The notes beneath the pieces were generated by a model. It did no database searches, was not told the origin of the DNA, and saw only the letters and a list, made by a program, of their open reading frames with translations. Below are positions 33,451 to 42,323 of a stretch of 49,230 nt of DNA, piece after piece. Both the position numbers and the translations under genes were made by a program. Every line of letters begins with the position of its first letter. Within the stretch, counting starts at the first letter, position 1. The stretch comes from Streptococcus sp. M334 (GTDB lineage Bacteria; Bacillota; Bacilli; Lactobacillales; Streptococcaceae). Location: NCBI RefSeq assembly GCF_000187745.1, contig NZ_GL732486.1, forward strand, positions 827,553-876,782, in the 5' to 3' direction.

Positions 33451-34386
33451 TTAAGCATTAAAGCTTTCAGTCAATTGAGGTACCACTTGTTTCTTACGTG
33501 AAACGGCACCAGCAAGGAAGGCATGATTGTTTTCAAGTTTGAAGTTGAAGGCTGCTTCAACCTTGCCCATGTTAGCACCAAGAGCCAAGATTTCTGAGTT
33601 TGAGTTGACGATATCTGTAATCATCAAGACAAAGTCAGAGTAACCGTTTGCTTCGTTAGCAGCTTGCATTGCAGCTTCGATTTCTGCTTGACGTTCGAAA
33701 ACTTCAGCGATATCAACTGTGTTTACTTGAGCAACACGGACATTATTTCCGTTCAATTCAAAAGTTTTAGCATCGATGTCAATCAATTCTTCAGCAGATT
33801 TGCTTGCCAAGTTGGTACCAGCTTTCAACATAGCCAAACCATACTCTTCTAAGTTTACACCAGCTAATTCAGCCAATTCAGGAGCAATGACTGTATCTGT
33901 TGGGTGTGTTGTTGGTGATTTCAAAAGAAGGGTATCTGAAATCAAACCTGAAAGCATCAAACCAGCAATCTCTTTAGGCACAGCCACACCATGTTCTTTG
34001 AACATACGATAAACGATTGAAGACGCTGAACCAACTGGCTCCAAACGCATGTAGAGTGGGCTTGCAGTTTCAAAGTTAGCCACACGGTGGTGGTCTACAA
34101 CACCATAAACTTCTACTTCAGCGATATCTGATACAGATTGTTGGAATTCATTGTGGTCAGTCAGGATAACTTGCTCTGCGCCTTCAGCTTTAGCAGAAGT
34201 GATAACACGTGGTGCTTCCACACCAAAATAGTTCAAGACAAAGGCTGTTTCTTCATTTGGAGTTCCAAGGGCAACAGCTTCCGTATCCAAACCGTAAGCT
34301 TCTTTTGCAAGGTAGGCAAAGGCTACAGATGAACCGATGGCATCTGAGTCTGGATTTTGGTGACCAAATACTAGAATCTTAGACAT
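33451..34386 (-). CDS. ppaC: Manganese-dependent inorganic pyrophosphatase (family II)
   Basis: A 311-residue DHH-family pyrophosphatase that hydrolyses pyrophosphate and so drives biosynthesis. Metal motifs are [13 protein letters not shown] (about 7-19), the DHN variant region LTDHNEF and the [10 protein letters not shown] core; the C-terminal DHHA2 domain contains the [10 protein letters not shown] substrate site. Length matches the streptococcal enzyme. It has a strong promoter of its own. Confidence 0.97.
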   Translation of the reverse strand: MSKILVFGHQNPDSDAIGSSVAFAYLAKEAYGLDTEAVALGTPNEETAFVLNYFGVEAPRVITSAKAEGAEQVILTDHNEFQQSVSDIAEVEVYGVVDHHRVANFETASPLYMRLEPVGSASSIVYRMFKEHGVAVPKEIAGLMLSGLISDTLLLKSPTTHPTDTVIAPELAELAGVNLEEYGLAMLKAGTNLASKSAEELIDIDAKTFELNGNNVRVAQVNTVDIAEVFERQAEIEAAMQAANEANGYSDFVLMITDIVNSNSEILALGANMGKVEAAFNFKLENNHAFLAGAVSRKKQVVPQLTESFNA

Positions 34387-34415
34387 GATAATACCTCATT
34401 TTGTTTATTCTCTTT

Positions 34416-34444
34416 ATTGTAGCATTTTTTTCGCTTTTTGACAA
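34416..34444 (-). promoter_or_regulatory. Promoter of ppaC
   Basis: -35 TTGTCA (34439-34444), 17 bases, extended -10 TGC-TACAAT (hexamer 34416-34421) on the minus strand; a 23-base leader. Confidence 0.8.
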
Positions 34445-34489
34445 AAGTAAGAGGAGTCAAAGGGCTCCTCACGATTCTTCAAAATAACT

Positions 34490-34687
34490 GATACTCTTCG
34501 AAAATCAAATTCAAACCACGTCAGCTTCGCCTTGCCGTAGGTATGGGTACTGACTTCGTCAGTTCTATCCACAACCTCAAAACAGTGTTTTGAGCTGACT
34601 TCGTCAGTCTTATCTACAACCTCAAAGCAGTGCTTTGAGCAACCTACGGCTAGCTTCCTAGTTTGCTCTTTGATTTTCATTGAGTAT
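34490..34687 (-). repeat. BOX element (A1B2C1), reverse orientation
   Basis: A 198 bp element with boxA at the right (ATACTCAATGAAAATCAAAG on the minus strand), two boxB copies each carrying GACGAAGTCAG, and boxC ending at the left in GATTTTCGAAGAGTAT. Its boxA supplies the last codons and stop of the GIY-YIG gene. Confidence 0.93.
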
Positions 34688-34954
34688 GAGTAAATTTCTA
34701 TCTTGATTTTCAGATAAAAATCTTTCCTTCTGTGGCCTCTTCTTAAGCTTGAGAAGGGCTTCAGCCGACATGGCTTCTTCCTTACTGGCAAAACCTTGAG
34801 CATAGATAAGTTTGACTGGCAAGCGTGCTCGTGTATATTTGGCTCCCTTCCCACTATTGTGGACAGCGAGGCGTCTCTTCACATCAGTCGTATAGCCTGT
34901 ATAGTAGGATCCGTCACGACACTCCAGCACGTACATATAAGCCTTATGATCCAT
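34658..34954 (-). CDS. GIY-YIG endonuclease-domain protein (UPF0213 type) with BOX-encoded end
   Basis: A 98-residue single-domain protein with the GIY-YIG pattern [19 protein letters not shown], then [20 protein letters not shown]. The start at 34954 (MDHKAYMYV) is typical; a longer frame upstream only reads through the methyltransferase gene. The C-terminal residues ILNENQRAN and stop are read from a BOX element. It overlaps the upstream methyltransferase gene by 11 bp. Function in the family is unclear. Confidence 0.87.
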   Translation of the reverse strand: MDHKAYMYVLECRDGSYYTGYTTDVKRRLAVHNSGKGAKYTRARLPVKLIYAQGFASKEEAMSAEALLKLKKRPQKERFLSENQDRNLLILNENQRAN

Positions 34955-35693
34955 AATAAATCTCTTCAAGTTCAGGCGTATAAGAGCCATCATCATTGTG
35001 GACAATGAGAGGTGGCAAGACCTTAAAGCCACTTGTCGAGCCATCCTTGATAGCCTCAATCAAAAGCATATTGGCTTCCTTTTCTCTTTTTGGATAAACA
35101 AACTGCAGGCGCTTAGGGGCTAGATTATGCCGTTGTAAGGTATCCAAAATATCCAGAAGACGATCAGGACGATGAACCATAGCCAAACGCCCATTGGATT
35201 TGAGAATACTCTGAGCACTACGACAGATTTCCTGCAAATTGGTCGTGATTTCATGGCGCGCCAAGAGATAATGCTCGCTCTCGTTCAAGTTTGAATGAGG
35301 ATCCACCTTGAAATAGGGCGGATTACACAAAATCATATCCACCTTACTTCCCTGGATGTAAGCAGGCATATTTTTCAAATCATCACAGATGACCTCCATC
35401 TGCTCTTCCAAACCATTCAAACGGACAGAACGCTCAGCCATATCTGCCAAACGCTCCTGAATCTCAACAGCCAAAATCTGTGCATGAGTCCGAGTGCTAG
35501 CAAATAGCCCCACTGCTCCATTTCCAGCGCAAAAATCCACTATCATGCCCTTTTTAGGAAAACGTGGAAAACGTGACAAGAGAACACTATCCACCGAATA
35601 GCTAAAAACCTCTCTATTTTGAATGATTTTAATATCTGTCGAAAAGAGCTGGTTAATACGCTCTCCTGATTTTAATAATTGTTCTTCTTCCAT
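34944..35693 (-). CDS. TrmN6-like tRNA (adenine-N6) methyltransferase
   Basis: A 249-residue SAM-dependent methyltransferase. SAM motif [13 protein letters not shown], the acidic motif AVEIQ and the catalytic N6-adenine motif LCNPPYFK support methylation of adenine, as in tRNA1(Val) A37 methyltransferases of the YfiC/TrmN6 group. The opening [17 protein letters not shown] is typical of the Firmicute form. It is the first gene of a pair with the GIY-YIG protein. Confidence 0.88.
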   Translation of the reverse strand: MEEEQLLKSGERINQLFSTDIKIIQNREVFSYSVDSVLLSRFPRFPKKGMIVDFCAGNGAVGLFASTRTHAQILAVEIQERLADMAERSVRLNGLEEQMEVICDDLKNMPAYIQGSKVDMILCNPPYFKVDPHSNLNESEHYLLARHEITTNLQEICRSAQSILKSNGRLAMVHRPDRLLDILDTLQRHNLAPKRLQFVYPKREKEANMLLIEAIKDGSTSGFKVLPPLIVHNDDGSYTPELEEIYYGS

Positions 35694-35745
35694 AGTCCTA
35701 TTATAGCAAATTTATATTAACATTACAAAAGATAGAAATTTCTAA

Positions 35746-36108
35746 CTAGTGCTTCTGATTTTTCAAATGTTGAAGGGCTTCCTTGGTCCAAATTGGCATC
35801 ATTCGTTTGAGAGGAGCAAAGCCGTAGTTAAAACGGTCGCTTGAAAAGCGTCTCCGTCTCGGAAACTGGTGCTTTTCTTCCTCCAAAGTGCGGATAGAAA
35901 GGCTGGCTTTCCCTGTAAATTCATCTAAATCCACTACTTGAACTTGAACCTCTTCATCAACTTTCAAGGCTTCATGAATATTTTCAATAAATCCTGTTCG
36001 AATCTCTGAAATGTGAATCAGCCCCGTATCACCCGTCTCTAGTTCAACAAAGGCACCATAGGGCTGAATCCCTGTAATACGCCCCTTTAGCTTATCACCG
36101 ATTTTCAT
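35746..36108 (-). CDS. cvfD: S1-domain RNA-binding protein CvfD (YugI/GSP13 family)
   Basis: A 120-residue protein made of one S1 domain (KGRITGIQPYGAFVELETGD, LIHISEI) and a basic tail (FPRRRRFSSDRF). In pneumococcus CvfD is an RNA-binding post-transcriptional regulator affecting stress and virulence. The start is the ATG at 36108, one base after the stop of the HAD-cyclophilin gene, so translation is coupled. Confidence 0.9.
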   Translation of the reverse strand: MKIGDKLKGRITGIQPYGAFVELETGDTGLIHISEIRTGFIENIHEALKVDEEVQVQVVDLDEFTGKASLSIRTLEEEKHQFPRRRRFSSDRFNYGFAPLKRMMPIWTKEALQHLKNQKH

Positions 36109-36109
36109 C

Positions 36110-37510
36110 TTAGTCCTCAATTTCAATAGTTTCAATCACGACATCTTCAACTGGCTTGTCCATAGCCCCTGTCTCAACAGAAGCAATGGCGTCCAAGACA
36201 GCGTAAGAAGCATCATCAGCTAACTGACCAAATACAGTGTGACGGCGGTCTAGGTGAGGAGTTCCACCTTGGTTGGCATAGATTTCCGCGATTGGTTCTG
36301 GCCAACCACCACGAGCAATTTCTTTCTTAGAATAAGGCAGGTGTTGGTTTTGGACGATAAAGAACTGGCTGCCGTTGGTATTTGGACCAGCATTGGCCAT
36401 AGAAAGGGCACCACGGATATTGTAAAGTTCTTCTGAAAATTCATCCTCAAATGATTCGCCGTAGATTGACTCGCCACCCATACCAGTTCCAGTTGGGTCT
36501 CCACCTTGAATCATAAAGTCCTTGATAATACGGTGGAAAATGACACCATCATAGTAACCATCTTTTGAAAGAGCTACAAAGTTAGCCACTGTTTTAGGAG
36601 CATGTTCAGGGAAAAGCTTGATCCGCAAGTCTCCGTGATTGGTCTTAACAGTAGCGATAGGACCTTCTACTGTTTCAATGTCTACTTGTGGGAAATGCAA
36701 TTCTTTTTCTACCATACCAAATCCTTCTAAGGCATCAAAAATGCCATCTTCTTCTAATGTTTTTGTAATATAATCTGCTTTTTCTTTGATGTTACCATGA
36801 GAAATTCCCATGGCAACACTGATTCCAGCATAGTCAAAGAGTTCCAGGTCGTTGAGGCCATCTCCAAAGACCATGACGTTCTCTGGTTTCAAGCCAAGGT
36901 GTTCCACAACCTTTTCCACACCCCTTGCTTTAGAACCTGAAATCGGCACAATATCAGACGAATGTTGATGCCAACGAACCATGCGAAGTTTATCAGCGAG
37001 ACTGCCAGGCAAGTGCAAGTCATCTCCTTTATCTTCAAAAGTCCACATCTGATAGATGTCTTCTTTCTCATGGAAATCGGGATCCACATCTAAATCGGGA
37101 TAAATTGGATTGATAGCTTCACTAATCATATCGGTACGAGTCGACAACTTGGCATCATGACTCCCAACCAAACCATACTCAATTCCCTCTTGCTTGGCCC
37201 AATAGATATACTCCTCAACATCTGATTTCTCAATCTGATGCTGATAAATGACCTGACCTTTTTTATCTTCGATATAGGCCCCATTTAAGGTCACAAAAAA
37301 ATCAGGCTTGAGTTCACGAATCTCTGGCACGACACCAAAAATCCCTCGTCCAGAAGCAATACCTGTCAAAATTCCTTTCTCACGTAATTGCTTAAAAACA
37401 GTTGGGATTGAAGACGGAATAAAACCGGTCTTAGAATTTCGCAATGTATCATCAATATCAAAAAAGACAATCTTAATCTTCTTTGCCTTGTATCTTAATT
37501 TCGCATCCAT
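36110..37510 (-). CDS. HAD (Cof-type) phosphatase fused to a cyclophilin peptidyl-prolyl isomerase
   Basis: A 466-residue two-domain protein. Residues about 1-265 form a Cof-type HAD hydrolase (nucleophile motif FFDIDDTLRNS, GIASGR, VFGDGLNDLELF). Residues about 280-466 form a cyclophilin (HAPKTVANFVALSKDGYYDG, FHRIIKDFMIQGGDP, NTNGSQFFI). Both domains keep their key residues. The HAD substrate is unknown, and no signal peptide is present, so the isomerase acts in the cytoplasm. The same fusion is known in pneumococcus. It has an extended -10 promoter and is followed by cvfD. Confidence 0.92.
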   Translation of the reverse strand: MDAKLRYKAKKIKIVFFDIDDTLRNSKTGFIPSSIPTVFKQLREKGILTGIASGRGIFGVVPEIRELKPDFFVTLNGAYIEDKKGQVIYQHQIEKSDVEEYIYWAKQEGIEYGLVGSHDAKLSTRTDMISEAINPIYPDLDVDPDFHEKEDIYQMWTFEDKGDDLHLPGSLADKLRMVRWHQHSSDIVPISGSKARGVEKVVEHLGLKPENVMVFGDGLNDLELFDYAGISVAMGISHGNIKEKADYITKTLEEDGIFDALEGFGMVEKELHFPQVDIETVEGPIATVKTNHGDLRIKLFPEHAPKTVANFVALSKDGYYDGVIFHRIIKDFMIQGGDPTGTGMGGESIYGESFEDEFSEELYNIRGALSMANAGPNTNGSQFFIVQNQHLPYSKKEIARGGWPEPIAEIYANQGGTPHLDRRHTVFGQLADDASYAVLDAIASVETGAMDKPVEDVVIETIEIED

Positions 37511-37540
37511 CTCACTACCTCTTTCAATCTAACTCTTTCC

Positions 37541-37546
37541 ATTATA
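37541..37546 (-). promoter_or_regulatory. Extended -10 promoter of the HAD-cyclophilin operon
   Basis: TGG-TATAAT on the minus strand, predicted start near 37534, 24 bases before the gene. The -35 is weak. Confidence 0.6.
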
Positions 37547-37649
37547 CCATAAAGTAGCTAAATCCCCTATTTTCAAAAAGTTTACAGGTTTATTGTAAGT
37601 TCTTTGATGAGAAGAAAAAATGTTTATGAAAAAGTAATCCGTCAGGGTC

Positions 37650-37757
37650 TTATAGTCAATGAAAATCAAAGAGCAAACTAGGAAGCAAGCCGCAGGCTGT
37701 ACTGGAGTATGGCAAGGCGACGCTGACGTGGTTTGAAGAGATTTTCGAAGAGTATTA
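37650..37757 (+). repeat. BOX element without boxB (A1C1)
   Basis: A 108 bp element: boxA starts TATAGTCAATGAAAATCAAA and boxC contains AAGGCGACGCTGACGTGGTT, ending in GATTTTCGAAGAGTATTA. The boxB unit is missing. Confidence 0.9.
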
Positions 37758-37769
37758 ATTCGCTTTCTT

Positions 37770-37915
37770 GTTTTCAAGCTCATGAAAAAGAGGTCCACTG
37801 GACCCAACTAGCCCTCTCATTTCAAGGCTCATGAAAAAGAGGTCCACCAGGACCCAAACTCGCTCTCTCATTTCAAGGCTCGTGAAAAAAAGACCCAACC
37901 GGGTCTTTTCTTTAA
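37770..37915. repeat. Array of three hairpin cassettes after rpsR
   Basis: Three units at about 37771, 37819 and 37870 share the frame ATTTCAAGGCTCATGAAAAA, then a short stem, then a CTCGCTCTCTC-like spacer. Stems are GGTCC-ACT-GGACC, GGTCC-ACCA-GGACC and AGACCC-AACC-GGGTCT. The third (37888-37908), with seven T on the minus strand, is the rpsR terminator. The layout equals that of the array at 7141-7340. Confidence 0.8.
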
Positions 37916-38151
37916 TCTTCGTTTACGAAAGGCATCAAAGCCATTACGCGAGCGCGTTTGATAGCTGTTGTTACTTTACGTTGGTTTTTAGCTGAAGTTC
38001 CTGTTACACGACGAGGAAGGATTTTCCCACGTTCTGAAACGAAACGGCTAAGAAGCTCAGTATCTTTGTAATCAACATATTCAATTTTGTTTGCTGCGAT
38101 GTAATCAACTTTTTTACGGCGTTTGAATCCGCCACGACGTTGTTGAGCCAT
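37912..38151 (-). CDS. rpsR: 30S ribosomal protein bS18
   Basis: A 79-residue basic protein with the S18 core [18 protein letters not shown] and [20 protein letters not shown]. It is the last gene of the rpsF-ssb-rpsR operon and binds bS6 in the 30S platform. A terminator hairpin follows within the cassette array. Confidence 0.98.
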   Translation of the reverse strand: MAQQRRGGFKRRKKVDYIAANKIEYVDYKDTELLSRFVSERGKILPRRVTGTSAKNQRKVTTAIKRARVMALMPFVNED

Positions 38152-38182
38152 GTTTTTTCTCCTTTATAATTTTAGTTGTCCA

Positions 38183-38653
38183 TTAGAATGGTAAATCATC
38201 ATCTGAAATATCCAATGGATTTGTTGCTCCAAATGGATTTTCATCACGTGAAAAGTCTGGTACTGAATTTGTAGGCGCTGAATAGTTTGCAGTTGGTGCA
38301 GAGTAAGCTCCACCTGTGTGACCCTCACGCACACTACGGCTTTCCAACATTTGGAAATTCTCAGCCACGACCTCTGTCACGTAGACACGTTGTCCTTGCT
38401 GGTTATCGTAACTACGAGTCTGGATACGACCTGTCACCCCGATAAGCGAGCCTTTTTTAGCCCAGTTAGCAAGATTTTCAGCCTGTTGACGCCACATAAC
38501 GACATTGATAAAATCAGCCTCACGTTCGCCATTTTGACTCTTAAATGTACGGTTTACTGCAAGAGTAAAAGTCGCAACTGCTACATTTGATGGGGTATAA
38601 CGCAACTCAGCATCACGTGTCATACGCCCTACAAGTACAACATTGTTAATCAT
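38183..38653 (-). CDS. ssb: Single-stranded DNA-binding protein
   Basis: A 156-residue SSB: an OB-fold ([20 protein letters not shown], then [19 protein letters not shown]), a flexible Ala/Pro/Ser linker and the acidic tip DISDDDLPF that recruits repair and replication partners. Its place between rpsF and rpsR marks it as the essential housekeeping SSB, not the competence-induced paralogue. Confidence 0.97.
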   Translation of the reverse strand: MINNVVLVGRMTRDAELRYTPSNVAVATFTLAVNRTFKSQNGEREADFINVVMWRQQAENLANWAKKGSLIGVTGRIQTRSYDNQQGQRVYVTEVVAENFQMLESRSVREGHTGGAYSAPTANYSAPTNSVPDFSRDENPFGATNPLDISDDDLPF

Positions 38654-38664
38654 AGTTTACCTTC

Positions 38665-38955
38665 TTACGCGTCAGTTTTGACGATCATGTGACGAAGAAT
38701 GTCAGCGTTGATTTTTGAAAGACGGTCAAACTCTTTAAGAGCTGCATCGTCGTTTGCTTCAACGTTAACGATGTGGTAAAGTCCTTCACGGAAATCTTTG
38801 ATTTCGTATGCAAGACGACGTTTTTCCCAAGATTTTGATTCAACAACAGTTGCACCGTTGTCAGTCAAAATAGAGTCAAAACGTGCTACCAAAGCGTTTT
38901 TAGCTTCTTCTTCAATGTTTGGACGAATGATATAAAGAATTTCGTATTTAGCCAT
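38665..38955 (-). CDS. rpsF: 30S ribosomal protein bS6
   Basis: A 96-residue bS6 with [16 protein letters not shown] and [20 protein letters not shown]. It is the first gene of the operon, with an AAAGGAGG ribosome site, a consensus-like promoter and a structured leader. Confidence 0.98.
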   Translation of the reverse strand: MAKYEILYIIRPNIEEEAKNALVARFDSILTDNGATVVESKSWEKRRLAYEIKDFREGLYHIVNVEANDDAALKEFDRLSKINADILRHMIVKTDA

Positions 38956-38967
38956 TGATATGTTCCT

Positions 38968-39028
38968 CCTTTTGGTCTAATGACCCCAAGACTTTGCAAG
39001 GGGTAAGTGAGGTTCGCTCACAATAAAC
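38968..39028 (-). ncRNA. Structured leader of the rpsF operon (possible r-protein regulatory RNA)
   Basis: Between the promoter and the ribosome site the minus strand can fold GTGAG/CTCAC (39007-39021) and ACCCC/GGGGT (about 38975-39003) hairpins. In many bacteria the rpsF leader binds the bS6-bS18 complex for feedback control. I do not see the conserved CCG element clearly, so the assignment is tentative. Confidence 0.4.
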
Positions 39029-39029
39029 T

Positions 39030-39058
39030 ATTATACTAGAAAATAATTTTTTACGCAA
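39030..39058 (-). promoter_or_regulatory. Promoter of rpsF-ssb-rpsR
   Basis: -35 TTGCGT (39053-39058), 17 bases, -10 TATAAT (39030-39035) on the minus strand; leader about 68 bases. Confidence 0.8.
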
Positions 39059-39080
39059 GTAAAAACTCTGGAATTCGAAA

Positions 39081-39099
39081 AAACGCCACATGGGCGTTT
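39081..39099 (-). terminator. Terminator of asnS
   Basis: A stem AAACGCC / GGGCGTTT (one mismatch position bulged) with a short loop is followed by a T run on the minus strand, just after asnS. Confidence 0.8.
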
Positions 39100-39107
39100 T
39101 CCTGTTC

Positions 39108-40451
39108 TTACGGTTTAATACGGTGTAACATACGTGGGAATGGAATAGCTTCACGGATGTGTTTTGTTCCTGCTGCAAAAGTTACCATACGTTCGATACC
39201 GATACCGAATCCTCCGTGTGGAACTGTACCGTATTTACGAAGGTCAAGGTAGAATTCATACTCTGTACGATCCATACCAAGTTCATCCATCTTAGCTACA
39301 AGGGCATCGTAGTCTTCCTCACGCATAGATCCACCGATGATTTCTCCATAGCCTTCTGGAGCAAGCAAGTCTGCACAAAGCACGCGCTCTGGATTTCCAG
39401 GAACTGGTTTCATGTAGAAGGCCTTGATGGCTGCTGGATAGTTCATGACAAATGTTGGCACACCAAAGTGGTTTGAGATCCAAGTTTCATGCGGTGAACC
39501 AAAATCATCACCATGCTCAAGATGTTCGTAATCAGCATCTTCATCATTTTCATGCTCTTGCAAGAGGTCAATGGCTTGATCGTAAGTGATGCGTTTGAAT
39601 GGCTCTGCAATGTAGCGTTTCAAGAGCTCTGTATCACGTTCCAAGGTTTCCAAGGCTTGAGGCGCACGGTCAAGAACACCTTGAAGAAGAGCTTTTACAT
39701 AAGCTTCTTGCAAGTCAAGCGACTCATCATGTGTCAAGTATGAGTACTCTGCGTCCATCATCCAGAACTCAGTCAAGTGACGACGCGTTTTTGATTTTTC
39801 AGCACGGAATACTGGACCAAAGTCAAAGACACGACCAAGAGCCATAGCACCTGCTTCTAGGTAAAGCTGACCTGATTGACTCAAGTAGGCTGGCGTTCCG
39901 AAGTAGTCAGTTTCAAAGAGTTCTGTTGAATCTTCCGCAGCATTTCCTGACAAAATTGGGCTATCAAACTTCATGAAGCCGTTCTTGTCAAAAAACTCAT
40001 AAGTTGCATAGATAATAGCATTACGGATTTGCATAACTGCCACTTGCTTGCGAGAACGGAGCCACAAGTGACGGTTGTCCATCAAGAAGTCTGTTCCGTG
40101 TTCTTTTGGTGTAATTGGATAATCTTGTGATTCACCGATTACTTCCACGTCTGTGATATCCAACTCATAGCCAAACTTAGAACGCTCGTCTTCTTTGACA
40201 ATCCCTGTCACATAAACAGAAGTTTCTTGGCTCAAGCGTTTGATGACATCAAACTTTTCAGCTCCTACTTCTTCACCAAATTTTTCTACAAAGTTTGGTT
40301 TAAAGGCTACACCTTGGAAGAAGGCTGTTCCATCACGCAATTGCAAGAAGGCGATTTTCCCTTTTCCTGACTTATTGGCAACCCAAGCGCCAATCGTCAC
40401 TTCTTGACCAACATAGTCTTTTACATCAATAATCGTTACACGTTTTGTCAT
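39108..40451 (-). CDS. asnS: Asparaginyl-tRNA synthetase
   Basis: A 447-residue class IIb synthetase: N-terminal OB-fold anticodon-binding domain ([20 protein letters not shown]), motif 2 region [21 protein letters not shown] (here [15 protein letters not shown]) and motif 3 [13 protein letters not shown]. It charges tRNA-Asn directly. It follows the aspartate aminotransferase gene by 22 bases without a T-box or terminator, so the operon links aspartate synthesis to asparagine charging. Confidence 0.97.
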   Translation of the reverse strand: MTKRVTIIDVKDYVGQEVTIGAWVANKSGKGKIAFLQLRDGTAFFQGVAFKPNFVEKFGEEVGAEKFDVIKRLSQETSVYVTGIVKEDERSKFGYELDITDVEVIGESQDYPITPKEHGTDFLMDNRHLWLRSRKQVAVMQIRNAIIYATYEFFDKNGFMKFDSPILSGNAAEDSTELFETDYFGTPAYLSQSGQLYLEAGAMALGRVFDFGPVFRAEKSKTRRHLTEFWMMDAEYSYLTHDESLDLQEAYVKALLQGVLDRAPQALETLERDTELLKRYIAEPFKRITYDQAIDLLQEHENDEDADYEHLEHGDDFGSPHETWISNHFGVPTFVMNYPAAIKAFYMKPVPGNPERVLCADLLAPEGYGEIIGGSMREEDYDALVAKMDELGMDRTEYEFYLDLRKYGTVPHGGFGIGIERMVTFAAGTKHIREAIPFPRMLHRIKP

Positions 40452-40473
40452 TATTTTCCCTTTTCTTTTTCTT

Positions 40474-41652
40474 TTATTTTTCCATAAATGCTTTCAAGCG
40501 ATTAACTGCTTCTTTAAGCGTATCTAGGCCTGTCGCATAGCTGAGGCGCACATTTTCTGGCGCTCCAAATCCTGCTCCTGTTATGAGTGCTAGACCAACT
40601 TCTTCAAGAATAGCCGTTGTAAATGCTGTTACATCGCTATAACCTTTCATCTCCATAGCTTTTTTGACATTTGGAAAGAGATAGAAAGCTCCTTGTGGTT
40701 TGACAACTTCAAAACCAGGGACTTCACACAAGAGTGGATAGATGGTATTGAGACGTTCTTCAAATGCTTGACGCATAACTTCCACAGAATCTTGCGGTCC
40801 AGTTAGGGCTTCGATGGTTGCATATTGTGAAACAGCAGTTAGGTTAGAAGTTGTTTGACCTGTCAATTTACTCATAGCTGCAATGATTTCAGGATCACCT
40901 ACCGCATAACCTACCCGCCAACCCGTCATGGCATAGGCCTTAGATACACCGTTGATAACAATGGTTTGCTTGCGAATGGCTTCTGATAGACTTGAGATTG
41001 GAACAAATTCATTTCCATTATAAACAAGGCGACCGTATATATCATCAGCTAAAATCAGAATGTCATGCTCAACTGCCCAATTTCCGATAGCTAGTAATTC
41101 TTCACGAGTATAAATCATACCAGTCGGATTAGATGGTGAATTGAGAACCAAAACCTTTGTCTTATCTGTCCTAACTAGTTCTAGTTGATCCACCGTAACT
41201 TTAAAATCATTGTCTTCTTTAGCTTGAACAAAAACTGGAATCCCTTCTGCCATCTTGACCTGGTCTCCATAACTAACCCAGTATGGAGTTGGAATAATAA
41301 CCTCATCTAAAGGATTAATTACAGCCATAAAGAAGGTATAGAGGGAAAACTTGGCACCTGTAGCAAAGGTAACCTCATTACTTGCGACAGAATAGCCATA
41401 GTAGCGCTCGAAGTAGGTATTCACTGCAGCTTTTAATTCTGGTAGACCTGAAGCTACTGTATAGAAGGAAGCCTGTCCTTCTCGAATAGCTTTAACTGCT
41501 GCATCCTGAATATTTTCAGGGGTGTGAAAATCTGGTTGTCCCAAGGTCAAGAAAAGGACATCCTTACCTTGACCTTTTAATTTTTTTGCTCTCGCATCAC
41601 TAGCTAAAGTGACACTTTCTTCCATTTCTAAAACACGCTTGGATAGTTTCAT
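40474..41652 (-). CDS. aspC: Aspartate aminotransferase (class I, AspB type)
   Basis: A 392-residue PLP aminotransferase that interconverts aspartate and oxaloacetate with glutamate and 2-oxoglutarate. PLP lysine in [32 protein letters not shown] for cofactor binding and a C-terminal arginine in [10 protein letters not shown] for the substrate carboxylate. Its ATG overlaps the stop of the DUF5590 gene (ATGA). Confidence 0.92.
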   Translation of the reverse strand: MKLSKRVLEMEESVTLASDARAKKLKGQGKDVLFLTLGQPDFHTPENIQDAAVKAIREGQASFYTVASGLPELKAAVNTYFERYYGYSVASNEVTFATGAKFSLYTFFMAVINPLDEVIIPTPYWVSYGDQVKMAEGIPVFVQAKEDNDFKVTVDQLELVRTDKTKVLVLNSPSNPTGMIYTREELLAIGNWAVEHDILILADDIYGRLVYNGNEFVPISSLSEAIRKQTIVINGVSKAYAMTGWRVGYAVGDPEIIAAMSKLTGQTTSNLTAVSQYATIEALTGPQDSVEVMRQAFEERLNTIYPLLCEVPGFEVVKPQGAFYLFPNVKKAMEMKGYSDVTAFTTAILEEVGLALITGAGFGAPENVRLSYATGLDTLKEAVNRLKAFMEK

Positions 41653-42137
41653 AGGCCCTCCTTATTGACCAATGCTCCTGTTTCAAAATCTACTAGATAA
41701 AAATCAGAGCCTGACTTGACTTCCCAGATTGGCTTGTCTTGATAACGGCCAAAGGTAATCTTGTCAATCTCGCCAGCTCCTTTTTCCTTAGAAAGAGCTT
41801 CTGCTTTTTCTTGTGAAACACCTTGATTTAGCTGATAAACGTAAATCTTATGGTCATCTTTTCCAATCAGGACAGCAAGTGCTTCTTGTTTTTTATTACG
41901 ACCAAGAACGCTATAATAGGATTCCAAGCCATTGTATAAATCAATCTGATTAGCCTGCTCTAACCCTGCATACTCCTGAGCTAATTTTTCTCCTTCACTT
42001 TTAGCTGTTTGATAGGGTTTCATGCCGAGAGAAACCAGATACAGAAAGGAAGCACTGATGACCACAAACAAAATCGTCATCCCTAGACCATACTGCCACA
42101 GTAGATTATTTTTTGCTTTTTTTTGTCTTTTTTTCAC
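41649..42137 (-). CDS. DUF5590 (YpmB-like) membrane-anchored protein
   Basis: A 162-residue protein with a basic N-terminus, one membrane segment (about 17-35) and an extracytoplasmic domain of the YpmB/DUF5590 type with two PepSY-like halves. Function is unknown. It starts with GTG at 42137; there is no other in-frame start before the membrane segment and no clear ribosome site. The promoter lies right against the start codon. It is the first gene of the operon with aspC and asnS, as in Bacillus (ypmB next to aspB-asnS). Confidence 0.85.
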   Translation of the reverse strand: MKKRQKKAKNNLLWQYGLGMTILFVVISASFLYLVSLGMKPYQTAKSEGEKLAQEYAGLEQANQIDLYNGLESYYSVLGRNKKQEALAVLIGKDDHKIYVYQLNQGVSQEKAEALSKEKGAGEIDKITFGRYQDKPIWEVKSGSDFYLVDFETGALVNKEGL

Positions 42138-42143
42138 TCGTCT

Positions 42144-42172
42144 ATTTTACCATCTATTGGGCTTTATTACAA
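42144..42172 (-). promoter_or_regulatory. Promoter of the DUF5590-aspC-asnS operon abutting the start codon
   Basis: -35 TTGTAA (42167-42172), 17 bases, extended -10 TGG-TAAAAT (hexamer 42144-42149) on the minus strand. The predicted transcription start (about 42137) is the first base of the GTG start codon. Confidence 0.65.
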
Positions 42173-42280
42173 GTGAATATAGGAACAATCACATTTTATT
42201 TCTCCCTTCAAACAAAACAGGGTTTTCCTATTTAAAACAGAGCAAGAAAAGTAAAGACACAAGCGAAATCAACGTATTAA

Positions 42281-42308
42281 AAAACTTGAGCTTTGGCACT
42301 CAAGTTTT
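42281..42308 (-). terminator. Terminator of the MFS gene
   Basis: Perfect arms AAAACTTGAG / CTCAAGTTTT with an eight-base loop and a T run on the minus strand. Confidence 0.85.
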
Positions 42309-42323
42309 CGTAATTTTTTTGAT

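Larger units (their letters stand above)
37511..37911. other. Gap holding a BOX element and a hairpin array
   Basis: This 401-base gap after rpsR contains the promoter of the HAD-cyclophilin gene (37541-37546), a BOX A1C1 element (37650-37757) and the tandem hairpin cassettes (37770-37915). A minus-strand open frame through 37529-37807 reads these repeats and is not a credible gene. Confidence 0.8.

Noticed and set aside
34414..34854. A 146-residue minus-strand open frame with internal duplicated motif
   Set aside because: It reads through the BOX element and overlaps the GIY-YIG gene in another frame; the duplication (KHCFEVVDKTDEVS) is just the two boxB units.
37529..37807. A 92-residue minus-strand frame in the gap after rpsR
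   Set aside because: It is composed of hairpin-cassette and BOX sequence and shows no protein family.
40452..40473. T-box riboswitch before asnS
   Set aside because: Only 22 bases separate aspC and asnS, with no room for a T-box.
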